NCBI GenBank assembly: GCA_958298945.1
Contig: OY282607.1
Span: forward strand, 55,281,020 to 55,345,019
DNA length: 64,000 nucleotides
Source of the DNA: Atherix ibis
Lineage: Eukaryota > Arthropoda > Insecta > Diptera > Athericidae
Reading direction: 5' to 3'
Below are positions 11,154 to 23,649 of the stretch, one piece after another (the first letter of the stretch is position 1; each line of letters begins with the position of its first letter). The notes beneath the pieces were generated by a model. It was given only the letters and a program-made list of their open reading frames with translations. It made no database searches and had not been told where the DNA came from. Position numbers and translations under genes: made by a program.

Positions 11154-12267
11154 CTACAAAAAAAAAACTTTTTTATATAATAGAGGGAAAGATTTTTTCT
11201 TTTGAAATGATTTTTTTTTAAATGTCTTTCATTTCGGATATTTTTTTTGTATATTTTAATTACTAAAACTCCATTTTTCTTTTAAAATATTATTTTGCAT
11301 TTTCTCAAATTTGTTTACCATTTTAGATTGCTTTTAAAATTTGCCTTCGTCTCCAAAACATAAATTTATACCAATAATTATAAATGTATAAATTAATGGC
11401 TTTTATATAAATTTTATTAAATAATTCGATCGTCATTGTACCATACTCATAAGGATAATTGAATATTTTCTCATTGCATTCATTAGAACAGAGTATATAA
11501 TAGGTGGCCTTCAAAAATGTTCTTCCATAGATCCAAAAACGACCAAGTTATTTCAAAGAGTTTAACTCCATTTCTTCTATGATACTTCGTATTGTAAATT
11601 TTCACGACTGTTGCTTTTTATTTTGAAAATAATCATTTCATTGCTAAAAGTTCAAAAATAGTTGTTTGATCATTTCACTTACACATATAGTATTTTATAT
11701 ATTGCGTTGTGCCATGGTAGCTTCCCCGTCGTTGTTTTAATTCATCTTATTTCAAATAATCTGAAATATGTCGCGAGCAGCATATTTTTAGCTGCCTATG
11801 GAAAGTGGCGGGGCTTTTGGTTATTCCACAGCTAAGATTTGATGATATTTTCGATCAATGACTTCTCAGTGCTTCGTAATTTTCTCCGATATTGTAGATA
11901 TTTTCAGATTTTATTAAATTATCCGCAATATTCCAAGGGTGGATTATTAAATTATCCGCAATATTCCAAGGCTCAATTGTGAGAAATCTTAATAAAGTGT
12001 TCAAATATTAACCGAATAATTATTGAAAACAATAAGTTTTTAGTATTAAAATCAGATAAATTGTCAGTAAAAATTAGTAACAAAATTTTCATTTAAATTT
12101 GACCACAATATTTTGGTTAAATTATTAGGATTTATTTAAAAAAATACATGATTTTTTCTAAATGTAAATAAACACTGCACCCATTTGGAGGAACATTTTG
12201 CAAATTCACTTCCGTAGTAACGCTATTGAAAATATTGAATTGATTATCCAGAATTAGTAGTCCGCTT

Positions 12268-12356
12268 CTACTGAATTCTTTGTTGGCAAAGTCGTGGCAT
12301 CAAAATAATTTCAACACGTTGTTGCGGCGTTAGATGCTCTATAATAATTTGATATT
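12268..12356 (-). pseudogene. T3 fragment, arm 2
   Basis: Same EHLTPQQRVEI fragment as in arm 1. Here it is the end of an 89-codon open frame (12268-12537), because the R arm lacks the stop-containing 84-bp piece. Only the last 30 or so residues look transposase-like, so the longer frame is probably accidental. Confidence 0.35.
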
Positions 12357-12799
12357 GACAACTCTCTACAGCTGTCAAATGCCAATAGACGAGTGTCAGC
12401 CAAACAAAATCGACTAGGAGCATGAAAATCTTCCTGCATATACGTGTATATACATCACTACAGCCATCTAGCGAAAAAATATTCAGTGCAGAGACACTGG
12501 GCATAGTGTCACGTGGTGCGGTAATTAATGTTATCACCGCATTGATATTAATTTTTTGACGTCGACCTTTATTTTGTACTCTTCACTTGCAAAAGTAAAA
12601 GTTCTAAAACAAAAAGAAAACGTAAACTTTGTAGAAGATCCTAATAGTGAGAACCAAGAAAAAGTAGTTTTTAACTATCCTTCCCTCCCCCAATCCATGT
12701 GACGCCACTGACCCATGAGCTAGTACTAAAACAATTTATCAACAAAATTTTACCCATTTTTCAAAATTTACCATCACTGCTCTAGTTGGTGCTCATACC

Positions 12800-13284
12800 T
12801 CTCCGGTCTATCGAAGTTGAACTACTCAGAACATCTGACCAGGGTTGCCATAACATACACTTTGCCTTTAAAATAGCTTCAAAGAAAAAAGTCCAACGAT
12901 ATATCTTGGCGGCCAATTCACATTAGCGTTGCGATCACCGAATTTAGTGCCCCAGAAACCGGTATTGTTTTGATGATCGTATCGCTGTTTTGTTGAAATT
13001 AAAGTTTATTCACATTTATTTTATTTTATTTGGATCATGAAAAGTTTACTAATAAGTCGGCGATATTGCTCAGAATTCACATTGCAATGTCCTCTTTACG
13101 ATTATTTCGAAGAAGAAGTGCCCAATAATTCCACCAGCCCATAAACCGTACCAAACAGTGACTTTTTTTTAGGATGTATCGATTTTTGTAAATCAAATGA
13201 TGATTTCCCATATCCCAGATTTGACAATTTTCTTAGTTAACGTAGCCGTCATTTTTTAATGTTTCCTTCATCGCTAAATATGAT
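12800..13284 (-). pseudogene. T2 transposase relic, arm 2
   Basis: R-arm copy of the T2 ITm relic. SDE, HPKK, WAGGIIG, TKFGDR and NWPPR can be read piecewise on the minus strand, with the same frameshifts as arm 1. Confidence 0.55.
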
Positions 13285-13452
13285 TTTTAAATATGAAGTT
13301 TGGATGAACAGAATGCATTTCTCAATTATTAATAATAACTCATGACTAACATTTATAGTTGGCAGTCATGAAGAAAAACTTATGACACGTGTATTTTGAA
13401 AGATATTGTAAAGCTGGGGAAAAAACCATATATAAGATCAGTCCTAGATATC

Positions 13453-13524
13453 GAACTTCAGTGTCTTGTGCTATCTCCCTGCCATTAAGGTATGGCAGTG
13501 AGATAGCACAAGACACTGAAGTTC
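13453..13524. other. Hairpin, arm 2
   Basis: 33-base arms around a 6-base loop (TAAGGT), with one mismatch (CTCC against GTGAG). The LINE reverse-transcriptase relic adjoins it at 13525-13633 on the minus strand. Confidence 0.7.
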
Positions 13525-14459
13525 ACTGCTGAGAGTAAGGATAAATGGTATTGTCATCTTCATTGGAATATTGGATGTACTCGTATAAATATTGTAGGAG
13601 GATGGGGCCAAGTATTCTACCCTATGGTACACCAACGAATAATGGCGGAGAGATGTCTGTTAGTTTATTAGCTAAATTTACATGAAAGTACCGGTTTTTC
13701 AAAAATAATTTAAAGTATTATGTGATGGAAAGAATCGTTTTGCGTTTCCAGAGTCAGTTGGTCGCGATTAAGAGCTTGACTTATACCTACAAATACAAAT
13801 AAATCTGAATAATATCATCTTCTTTCTAAAAAGGATGCAATAGAACAGATTGCAAGTTATTGAATGCTAAACAGAATAGAGTTTAGTACTTACTGAAAAT
13901 TGAATTTTTTTTAAAATTTCAATTATTTATTGTAAAAAAAATAATAAATAATAAATAGAAAAACCAACAAAAACTAAATAAACTACAATTGGAAGAATTC
14001 CATTTAAATAAACAATTTGCAATGGTATGGAAATAACTTTATACGTAATAAAGTATATGAAAATACAAAGGACATGAAAGACAATTCTGTTGTTTATGTC
14101 ATGAGATATAAAGATAAAAAGCGAACCCTTAAACACCATCGAATTATCCTTTTAAACAGTTCGAAATATACTCTGCCGATTTTGGATCGAATGGACAATG
14201 AATTTGCATATTTTGTTTGTTTGATTTTTGTTTTAAAAGTTTTACTCCAATTTTCGTTTGTGGGATATTATCTGTTTTATGTTTTGCATTTCAAAATATG
14301 TCAACAGTCACATTTGACAACGAATAAATGTACTTCGGGCAATAAAACCCATGCAGTTTCTTTCAATTTGCCTTTAATTTTATGACAAATTTGCCAAAAG
14401 AGGAGACTTTTGAGTTCTTGTCATTCAAAATAAAAATCAACACATATGAACACCAATAA

Positions 14460-15247
14460 ATGCGAAAAATCATTATGAGCGACGAAGAACACTTCGACAT
14501 GGCTGGCTTTGTCAATAAACAGAATAGCCGCTATTTGGGCACCTCTTGTAGACAGTTGGGCCGGCGACTTCATTGGGCCATATTTCTTTGAGATGCTGGA
14601 GGCAATACTATCGGGACATTTTGCAAAACTTTCTTCTGCCCGAATTGGATTAATTAAGCCTACAGAACATGTGGTTCCACGAAAATTTTGAGAGAAAAGA
14701 CCTCATATTCCAAAAATAATGGTAAAACGCATCCTGTATATCCACAAATACGAGAGATATATGGTTAATACTTAATCCTCGGGGAAATATAGTGCTGCCA
14801 GTATTGAAACAACTTTATTTTTCGTAAATTTTTAAGCGCCTGCGTCATTTAATTTGTGAGAGACAGCCCTTTAAAATGGACAACTTTTGCGATTTTACAA
14901 CAATGGAAAAAATCGATTATCGAGCAGTGATAAAATATTTTTTTGGCCCAAACGTTCTGTAAGTGTTTAAGATATCAGAAACACTTTACTTGAAGGAAAA
15001 GGTGTACACTAATAAACCAACCACAACCTCGATGCTTAAGAATAGCATTCGAAACGAAATATCTGACATAACAACAGAAGTTAGGGAAAATGTTATAAAA
15101 ACTTTGATTAAAAGACACATCATATTTCATACATAAATTTCAAAGGTCATATAATCAATCAATAAAATGGAAATTACGAAATTTTATTTTATTTAAAATT
15201 TATTGAATGAAAAGTTCGACCTAGAACATAAAACGCACCCTGTTTAT
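14460..15247 (+). pseudogene. T1 transposase relic, R-type, arm 2
   Basis: R-type version of T1. Two small deletions remove VTITDDCY and, more importantly, the EDGATTHTACAT segment with the second catalytic Asp, leaving an accidental 60-codon frame at 14509-14691. The nested SETMAR-type N-terminus MEKIDYRAVIKYFF starts at 14903. The C-terminal fragment and the end motif CGCACCCTGTTTAT close it. Confidence 0.6.
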
Positions 15248-16225
15248 ACTGACTCTTAGTGGTCGATTTACTTGGTTGATGGTTAATTTTATTTTAATGG
15301 CTGCGATTATCTCGATAATAGTTGGAGATTGTCAATATAAAAATATTGCAAAGCCATAACACTATAAAGCCAACCATACACAAAACTCATCCTAAAAAAA
15401 TTGAAATAAATAAGAGATTATTGTTCTGCTAACAGTTTTAAACGTGAACATTTTATGTCAATAATTAAATTTGTTTGGTCATTTTTCCATATTGTACAAA
15501 ATATTTCTAAACCGGCATTTGTGTTAAATTTTTGTTATTCATCGCTCGATAACGTTCCATATTTGTGACATATTGTACTTTTGTTAAAAATTTTCTATTT
15601 CGCCCGAATCAAGAAATTAAAGACAATTGCAAAGAGTAAAGAAACTGCACTGCATCGAAACATTCATGCTTTAATGTTCAATTGAATTTTTAAGTTAACC
15701 TAACCTCATATATGCGTTGAACTTGCGTTTGCTTTGGATTTCAAATGTCAAAAAATAATGCGGCGAACCTACAGTTTACAGTAACTACTGTAACTGCCTG
15801 TCATCGTAATTTTGAACAAACAGCAAGCCGCGAAATAGAAAAAGCAAGTCTAGCATATATATTCATAGTTCCAGTAATATTTGTAAATTAGTTCAGGTTG
15901 ATCCGTGTGCCAAAGAAATAAGATTATTGAATTTTTCAAATTATTCTATTTTATCGGTTCTTTTCCATTTATAAAAATAATTTTATTTATTTATTTTCGT
16001 TGGTTATTTGTCAAATTATTTGAATTTTTTAAAGTATTTCGTTTATTGGTAAGCATTTTTGCTTTTGTTCTTATAAATTGATAGTTATCAATTATCGAAT
16101 TTTTGATCCAACGTAGTCGATATTCTGCGTGTGCTTTTTTGTTTTGCTTCAAAATCATAACTATAAGTGATAAGTGATTTATTTATTTACAACACATTTG
16201 ATACCAAATACATAACCACAAATGT

Positions 16226-16686
16226 ATGAATATAAATTCTAGAAGTATTCGTTTACAACCACGTGTGAAGATATCAGCTGTGAGAACAGGTACAGTTATG
16301 GACGCAACATCATCGGTCGCTTTATTAGTAGACGAGAAGATCCAGACGAATTCAAAGTGGCTAAGTGTCTTTCTTCAGTGTACTGCTGAAAATAAATCCA
16401 CATCGTGGAGATGCATTGCCAAAGTTGAACTCCGGCTAAAATCATTTAAACCAGAGCAACCGCCATTTTCGCAAAAATTCATTCAAACATTCAACAAGTA
16501 CATTTATTTCCAATTTTGACTGGGTTTGTATTTCTGAAGTTATCGTATTAACAAAATATTTTCATTATTTTTAGTAAAGATACAAAATGGAGATATTCTC
16601 ATTTTATGTTAATTAGAAAAATTCTTGATCCAAAAAGAGGTTATGTACAGAATGGCGCAATTGTATTGGAAGCGCATATACAATAG
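16226..16686 (+). CDS. USP7-like MATH minigene, copy 2
   Basis: Exons 16226-16497 and 16575-16686, intron 77 bases, 127 codons. The first-exon translation is identical to copy 1. Frame and both splice sites are intact. It faces copy 3 across J12, forming a head-to-head inverted pair separated by about 1.1 kb. Confidence 0.62.
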
Positions 16687-16751
16687 TTGCTGATGTGCCA
16701 CTATTTCAGAATTCCAACAACGATAGAAGTTATGTAGGATTGATAAATTAG

Positions 16752-16874
<123 letters not shown>

Positions 16875-16885
16875 TAAATATTTCT

Positions 16886-17574
16886 CTACAGATACGACAA
16901 CGACTTCGATTAGTCATAAAAGTTTATATTTTATAGAATTTTATTTAAAATAAGATGACAATAGCTCTGAAAAAAGTTTTCTATGAGTTGCAGTGTACTG
17001 ATATCTTATTCGGAAATCAACTTTTCAAATTTATTTTCCATACTACTTCAATTTCAAATCATCGATATCCAGGCCATTTCATAAATTTTTAAATCAAAAT
17101 ACGCGAATTTGTACTTATTTTAGTCTGTAGTTGGTATACAATTTTTAAATATAATAATTTATATCTAACCAGCTAAAGTTAATTAGGAACTTTAATTTGA
17201 TATGTAAATGATCAGTATTGATGGGCAAATGTGGACTTACGGGCTTAAAACAAAATGAAAATTCCAAAATATTCCGAAGACTTTTTAAATTATCTCACCA
17301 ACACATATGCATAGAAATAATTTGTCTATATGTCCTCTTTGCCCCATTAGTTGTGTTGGATTTGGCGGTTGAATGATCGAAATCGTTGAAGGTTCCATTA
17401 TCCTAGAGCAAAAAATGTGCTCGCTAGTCGAAAATTTTTTTCGAAACAATTTTGAATATTTTTCGATAGAAAGTTTCGTGTCGCATCACCGATTGTCAGT
17501 TTTGTAGTTTCTGAATAATTACTTAATTATATAACAATATTAAGGCATATTATCTTAGTATATAATAATATACA
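16886..17574 (-). repeat. Spacer J12, inverted
   Basis: 689 bp, the reverse complement of J23 and J34 (also 689 bp each). It is bordered on both sides by the arm terminus AAATATTTCT or its complement. It contains no gene, the 26-base motif at 17062-17087, and the mariner-free paralogue of the central J-like block. Confidence 0.9.
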
Positions 17575-17585
17575 AGAAATATTTA

Positions 17586-17708
<123 letters not shown>

Positions 17709-17773
17709 CTAATTTATCAATCCTACATAACTTCTATTGTTGTTGGAATTCTGAAATAGTGGCACATCAGCAA

Positions 17774-18234
17774 CTATTGTATATGCGCTTCCAATACAAT
17801 TGCGCCATTCTGTACATAACCTCTTTTTGGATCAAGAATTTTTCTAATTAACATAAAATGAGAATATCTCCATTTTGTATCTTTACTAAAAATAATGAAA
17901 ATATTTTGTTAATACGATAACTTCAGAAATACAAACCCAGTTAAAATTGGAAATAAATGTACTTGTTGAATGTTTGAATGAATTTTTGCGAAAATGGCGG
18001 TTGCTCTGGTTTAAATGATTTTAGCCGGAGTTCAACTTTGGCAATGCATCTCCACGATGTGGATTTATTTTCAGCAGTACACTGAAGAAAGACACTTAGC
18101 CACTTTGAATTCGTCTGGATCTTCTCGTCTACTAATAAAGCGACCGATGATGTTGCGTCCATAACTGTACCTGTTCTCACAGCTGATATCTTCACACGTG
18201 GTTGTAAACGAATACTTCTAGAATTTATATTCAT
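17774..18234 (-). CDS. USP7-like MATH minigene, copy 3
   Basis: Exons 17963-18234 and 17774-17885; frame and splice sites intact. The exon translation is identical to copies 1 and 2. Lies 199 bases from the J12 border. Confidence 0.62.
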
Positions 18235-19207
18235 ACATTTGTGGTTATGTATTTGGTATCAAATGTGTTGTAAATAAATAAATCACTTATCACTTATAGT
18301 TATGATTTTGAAGCAAAACAAAAAAGCACACGCAGAATATCGACTACTTTGGATCATAAATTCGATAATTGATTACTATCAATTTATAAGAACAAAAGCA
18401 AAAATGCTTACCAATAAACGAAATACTTTAAAAAATTCAAATAATTTGACAAATAACCAACGAAAATAAATAAATAAAATTATTTTTATAAATGGAAAAG
18501 AACCGATAAAATAGAATAATTTGAAAAATTCAATAATCTTATTTCTTTGGCACACGGATCAACCTGAACTAATTTACAAATATTACTGGAACTATGAATA
18601 TATATGCTAGACTTGCTTTTTCTATTTCGCGGCTTGCTGTTTGTTCAAAATTACGATGACAGGCAGTTACAGTAGTTACTGTAAACTGTAGGTTCGCCGC
18701 ATTATTTTTTGACATTTGAAATCCAAAGCAAACGCAAGTTCAACGCATATATGAGGTTAGGTTAACTTAAAAATTCAATTGAACATTAAAGCATGAATGT
18801 TTCGATGCAGTGCAGTTTCTTTACTCTTTGCAATTGTCTTTAATTTCTTGATTCGGGCGAAATAGAAAATTTTTAACAAAAGTATATCACAAATATGGAA
18901 CGTTATCGAGCGATGAATAACAAAAATTTAACACAAATACCGGTTTAGAAATATTTTGTACAATATGGAAAAATGACCAAACAAATTTAATTATTGACAT
19001 AAAATGTTCACGTTTAAAACTGTTAGCAGAACAATAATCTCTTATTTATTTCAATTTTTTTAGGATGAGTTTTGTGTATGGTTGGCTTTATAGTGTTATG
19101 GCTTTGCAATATTTTTATATTGACAATCTCCAACTATTATCGAGATAATCGCAGCCATTAAAATAAAATTAACCATCAACCAAGTAAATCGACCACTAAG
19201 AGTCAGT

Positions 19208-19995
19208 ATAAACAGGGTGCGTTTTATGTTCTAGGTCGAACTTTTCATTCAATAAATTTTAAATAAAATAAAATTTCGTAATTTCCATTTTATTGATTGA
19301 TTATATGACCTTTGAAATTTATGTATGAAATATGATGTGTCTTTTAATCAAAGTTTTTATAACATTTTCCCTAACTTCTGTTGTTATGTCAGATATTTCG
19401 TTTCGAATGCTATTCTTAAGCATCGAGGTTGTGGTTGGTTTATTAGTGTACACCTTTTCCTTCAAGTAAAGTGTTTCTGATATCTTAAACACTTACAGAA
19501 CGTTTGGGCCAAAAAAATATTTTATCACTGCTCGATAATCGATTTTTTCCATTGTTGTAAAATCGCAAAAGTTGTCCATTTTAAAGGGCTGTCTCTCACA
19601 AATTAAATGACGCAGGCGCTTGAAAATTTACGAAAAATAAAGTTGTTTCAATACTGGCAGCACTATATTTCCCCGAGGATTAAGTATTAACCATATATCT
19701 CTCGTATTTGTGGATATACAGGATGCGTTTTACCATTATTTTTGGAATATGAGGTCTTTTCTCTCAAAATTTTCGTGGAACCACATGTTCTGTAGGCTTA
19801 ATTAATCCAATTCGGGCAGAAGAAAGTTTTGCAAAATGTCCCGATAGTATTGCCTCCAGCATCTCAAAGAAATATGGCCCAATGAAGTCGCCGGCCCAAC
19901 TGTCTACAAGAGGTGCCCAAATAGCGGCTATTCTGTTTATTGACAAAGCCAGCCATGTCGAAGTGTTCTTCGTCGCTCATAATGATTTTTCGCAT
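19208..19995 (-). pseudogene. T1 transposase relic, R-type, arm 3
   Basis: Same two internal deletions as in arm 2, including loss of the EDGAT catalytic segment. The accidental 60-codon frame lies at 19764-19946. Confidence 0.6.
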
Positions 19996-20929
19996 TTATT
20001 GGTGTTCATATGTGTTGATTTTTATTTTGAATGACAAGAACTCAAAAGTCTCCTCTTTTGGCAAATTTGTCATAAAATTATAGGCAAATTGAAAGAAACT
20101 GCATGGGTTTTATTGCCCGAAGTACATTTATTCGTTGTCAAATGTGACTGTTGACATATTTTGAAATGCAAAACATAAAACAGATAATATCCCACAAACG
20201 AAAATTGAAGTAAAACTTTTAAAACAAAAATCAAACAAACAAAATATGCAAATTCATTGTCCATTCGATCCAAAATCGGCAGAGTATATTTCGAACTGTT
20301 TAAAAGGATAATTCGATGGTGTTTAAGGGTTCGCTTTTTATCTTTATATCTCATGACATAAACAACAGAATTGTCTTTCATGTCCTTTGTATTTTCATAT
20401 ACTTTATTACGTATAAAGTTATTTCCATACCATTGCAAATTGTTTATTTAAATGGAATTCTTCCAATTGTAGTTTATTTAGTTTTTGTTGGTTTTTCTAT
20501 TTATTATTTATTATTTTTTTTACAATAAATAATTGAAATTTTAAAAAAATTCAATTTTCAGTAAGTACTAAACTCTATTCTGTTTAGCATTCAATAACTT
20601 GCAATCTGTTCTATTGCATCCTTTTTAGAAAGAAGATGATATTATTCAGATTTATTTGTATTTGTAGGTATAAGTCAAGTTCTTAATCGCGACCAACTGA
20701 CTCTGGAAACGCAAAACGATTCTTTCCATCATATAATACTTTAAATTATTTTTGAAAAACCGGTACTTTCAAGTAAATTTAGCTAATAAACTAACAGACA
20801 TCTCTCCGCCATTATTCGTTGGTGTACCGTAGGGTAGAATACTTGGCCCCATCCTCCTACAATATTTATACGAGTACATCCAATATTCCAATGAAGATGA
20901 CAATACCATTTATCCTTACTCTCAGCAGT

Positions 20930-21001
20930 GAACTTCAGTGTCTTGTGCTATCTCACTGCCATACCTTAATGGCAGGGAGATAGCACAAGACACTGAAGTT
21001 C
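20930..21001. other. Hairpin, arm 3
   Basis: 33-base arms, loop ACCTTA, with the R-type mismatch in the second arm (GCAGGGAG). The LINE reverse-transcriptase relic precedes it on the plus strand at about 20821-20929. Confidence 0.7.
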
Positions 21002-21169
21002 GATATCTAGGACTGATCTTATATATGGTTTTTTCCCCAGCTTTACAATATCTTTCAAAATACACGTGTCATAAGTTTTTCTTCATGACTGCCAACTATA
21101 AATGTTAGTCATGAGTTATTATTAATAATTGAGAAATGCATTCTGTTCATCCAAACTTCATATTTAAAA

Positions 21170-21655
21170 ATCATATTTAGCGATGAAGGAAACATTAAAA
21201 AATGACGGCTACGTTAACTAAAAAAATTCTCAAATCTGGGATTCGAGAAATCCTCATTTGATTTACAAAAATCGATACATCCTAAAAAAAGTCACTGTTT
21301 GGTACGGTTTATGGGCTGGTGGAATTATTGGGCACTTCTTCTCTTCAAAATAATCGTAAAGAGGACATTGCAATGTGAATTCTGAGCAATATCGCCGACT
21401 TATTAGTAAGCTTTTCATGATCCAAATTAAATAAAATAAATGTGAATAAACTTTAGTTTCAACAAAACAGCGATACGATCATCAAAACAATACCGGTTTC
21501 TGGGGCACTAAATTCGGTGATCGCAACGCTAATGTGAATTGGCCGCCAAGATATATCGTTGGACTTTTTTCTTTGAAGCTATTTTAAAGGCAAAGTGTAT
21601 GTTATGGCAACCCTGGTCAGATGTTCTGAGTAGTTCAACTTCGATAGACCGGAGA
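21170..21655 (+). pseudogene. T2 transposase relic, arm 3
   Basis: Copy of the T2 ITm relic; SDE, WAGG and NWPPR motifs are visible in different frames. Confidence 0.55.
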
Positions 21656-22092
21656 GGTATGAGCACCAACTAGAGCAGTGATGGTAAATTTTGAAAAATG
21701 GGTAAAATTTTGTTGATAAATTGTTTTAGTACTAGCTCATGGGTCAGTGGCGTCACATGGATTGGGGGAGGGAAGGATAGTTAAAAACTACTTTTTCTTG
21801 GTTCTCACTATTAGGATCTTCTACAAAGTTTACGTTTTCTTTTTGTTTTAGAACTTTTACTTTTGCAAGTGAAGAGTACAAAATAAAGGTCGACGTCAAA
21901 AAATTAATATCAATGCGGTGATAACATTAATTACCGCACCACGTGACACTATGCCCAGTGTCTCTGCACTGAATATTTTTTCGCTAGATGGCTGTAGTGA
22001 TGTATATATATGGAGGAAGCTTTTCATGCTCCTAGTCGATTTTATTTGGCTGACACTCGTCTATTGGCATTTGACAGCTGTAGAGAGTTGTC

Positions 22093-22181
22093 AATATCAA
22101 ATTATTATAGAGCATCTAACGCCGCAACAACGTGTTGAAATTATTTTGATGCCACGACTTTGCCAACAAAGAATTCAGTAG
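22093..22181 (+). pseudogene. T3 fragment, arm 3
   Basis: EHLTPQQRVEI fragment ending an 87-codon R-type frame (21918-22181). See arm 2 for why the longer frame is doubtful. Confidence 0.35.
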
Positions 22182-23295
22182 AAGCGGACTACTAATTCTG
22201 GATAATCAATTCAATATTTTCAATAGCGTTACTACGGAAGTGAATTTGCAAAATGTTCCTCCAAATGGGTGCAGTGTTTATTTACATTTAGAAAAAATCA
22301 TGTATTTTTTTAAATAAATCCTAATAATTTAACCAAAATATTGTGGTCAAATTTAAATGAAAATTTTGTTACTAATTTTTACTGACAATTTATCTGATTT
22401 TAATACTAAAAACTTATTGTTTTCAATAATTATTCGGTTAATATTTGAACACTTTATTAAGATTTCTCACAATTGAGCCTTGGAATATTGCGGATAATTT
22501 AATAATCCACCCTTGGAATATTGCGGATAATTTAATAAAATCTGAAAATATCTACAATATCGGAGAAAATTACGAAGCACTGAGAAGTCATTGATCGAAA
22601 ATATCATCAAATCTTAGCTGTGGAATAACCAAAAGCCCCGCTACTTTCCATAGGCAGCTAAAAATATGCTGCTCGCGACATATTTCAGATTATTTGAAAT
22701 AAGATGAATTAAAACAACGACGGGGAAGCTACCATGGCACAACGCAATATATAAAATACTATATGTGTAAGTGACATGATCAAACAACTATTTTTGAACT
22801 TTTAGCAATGAAATGATTATTTTCAAAATAAAAAGCAACAGTCGTGAAAATTTACAATACGAAGTATCATAGAAGAAATGGAGTTAAACTCTTTGAAATA
22901 ACTTGGTCGTTTTTGGATCTATGGAAGAACATTTTTGAAGGCCACCTATTATATACTCTGTTCTAATGAATGCAATGAGAAAATATTCAATTATCCTTAT
23001 GAGTATGGTACAATGACGATCGAATTATTTAATAAAATTTATATAAAAGCCATTAATTTATACATTTATAATTATTGGTATAAATTTATGTTTTGGAGAC
23101 GAAGGCAAATTTTAAAAGCAATCTAAAATGGTAAACAAATTTGAGAAAATGCAAAATAATATTTTAAAAGAAAAATGGAGTTTTAGTAATTAAAATATAC
23201 AAAAAAAATATCCGAAATGAAAGACATTTAAAAAAAAATCATTTCAAAAGAAAAAATCTTTCCCTCTATTATATAAAAAAGTTTTTTTTTTGTAG

Positions 23296-23622
23296 GATGT
23301 TATAGACATAGGTAGAAAAAAGTTAAATTTGAGTGAAGAAGAGATGAAAGAGCGTAAGCGTATTCAAAAGAATACTGCGAGGAAGCGTGTTTATGCAAAA
23401 AATCGAGAAAGGGAGATTAAAAATGTAATGAAAAATTATAACGAAAACCAACCTGAAAAGAGAAAAGCTGCTCGCGAATATAGCCATGCGACTAAAGATT
23501 AAAAAATGGCCAAAGCGCAAAAATTGATGTTAGGATTGTATGGAGCGGGAAAAAAAGGAGAATATTTGGACATAGGGGATATGAATAAAAAATGCGAACA
23601 TTGTCACGCATTTTTGGTGTGA
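23296..23622 (+). pseudogene. Helitron-like Rep N-terminal fragment, unit 2
   Basis: Same 108-codon frame with one internal TAA as in unit 1: a basic leader, then NKKCEHCHAFLV and stop. Preceded by TTTTTTTGTAG. No downstream Rep or helicase sequence. Confidence 0.4.
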
Positions 23623-23649
23623 TGATGTTTTCCCTCTATTAAGTAGAAT

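Larger units (their letters stand above)
5399..11938 (+). repeat. Central segment C1 (forward)
   Basis: The segment between inverted arms 1 and 2. It holds the L-side insert (5399-5954), a stretch at 5955-6300 that is a diverged inverted counterpart of about 11280-11905, the J-like block with the mariner, a gene-free stretch and the Helitron-like relic near the R arm. So the inverted repeat continues inward at lower identity beyond the drawn arm ends. At 11323-11514 (minus) a 63-codon frame recurs in the units but matches no family I know. Confidence 0.8.

Noticed and set aside
11323..11514. 63-codon frame on the minus strand conserved between units.
   Set aside because: Units are nearly identical in DNA, so conservation carries no information, and the L-side counterpart (about 5955-6250) does not preserve the frame.
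12268..12537. 89-codon frame MITLITAPRD... as a new small protein.
   Set aside because: It is open only in R arms, where an 84-bp stop-containing piece is missing; only its end resembles a transposase.
15690..15720. TTAACCTAACC as a telomeric repeat trace.
   Set aside because: A single short match in each arm, not an array of TTAGG units.
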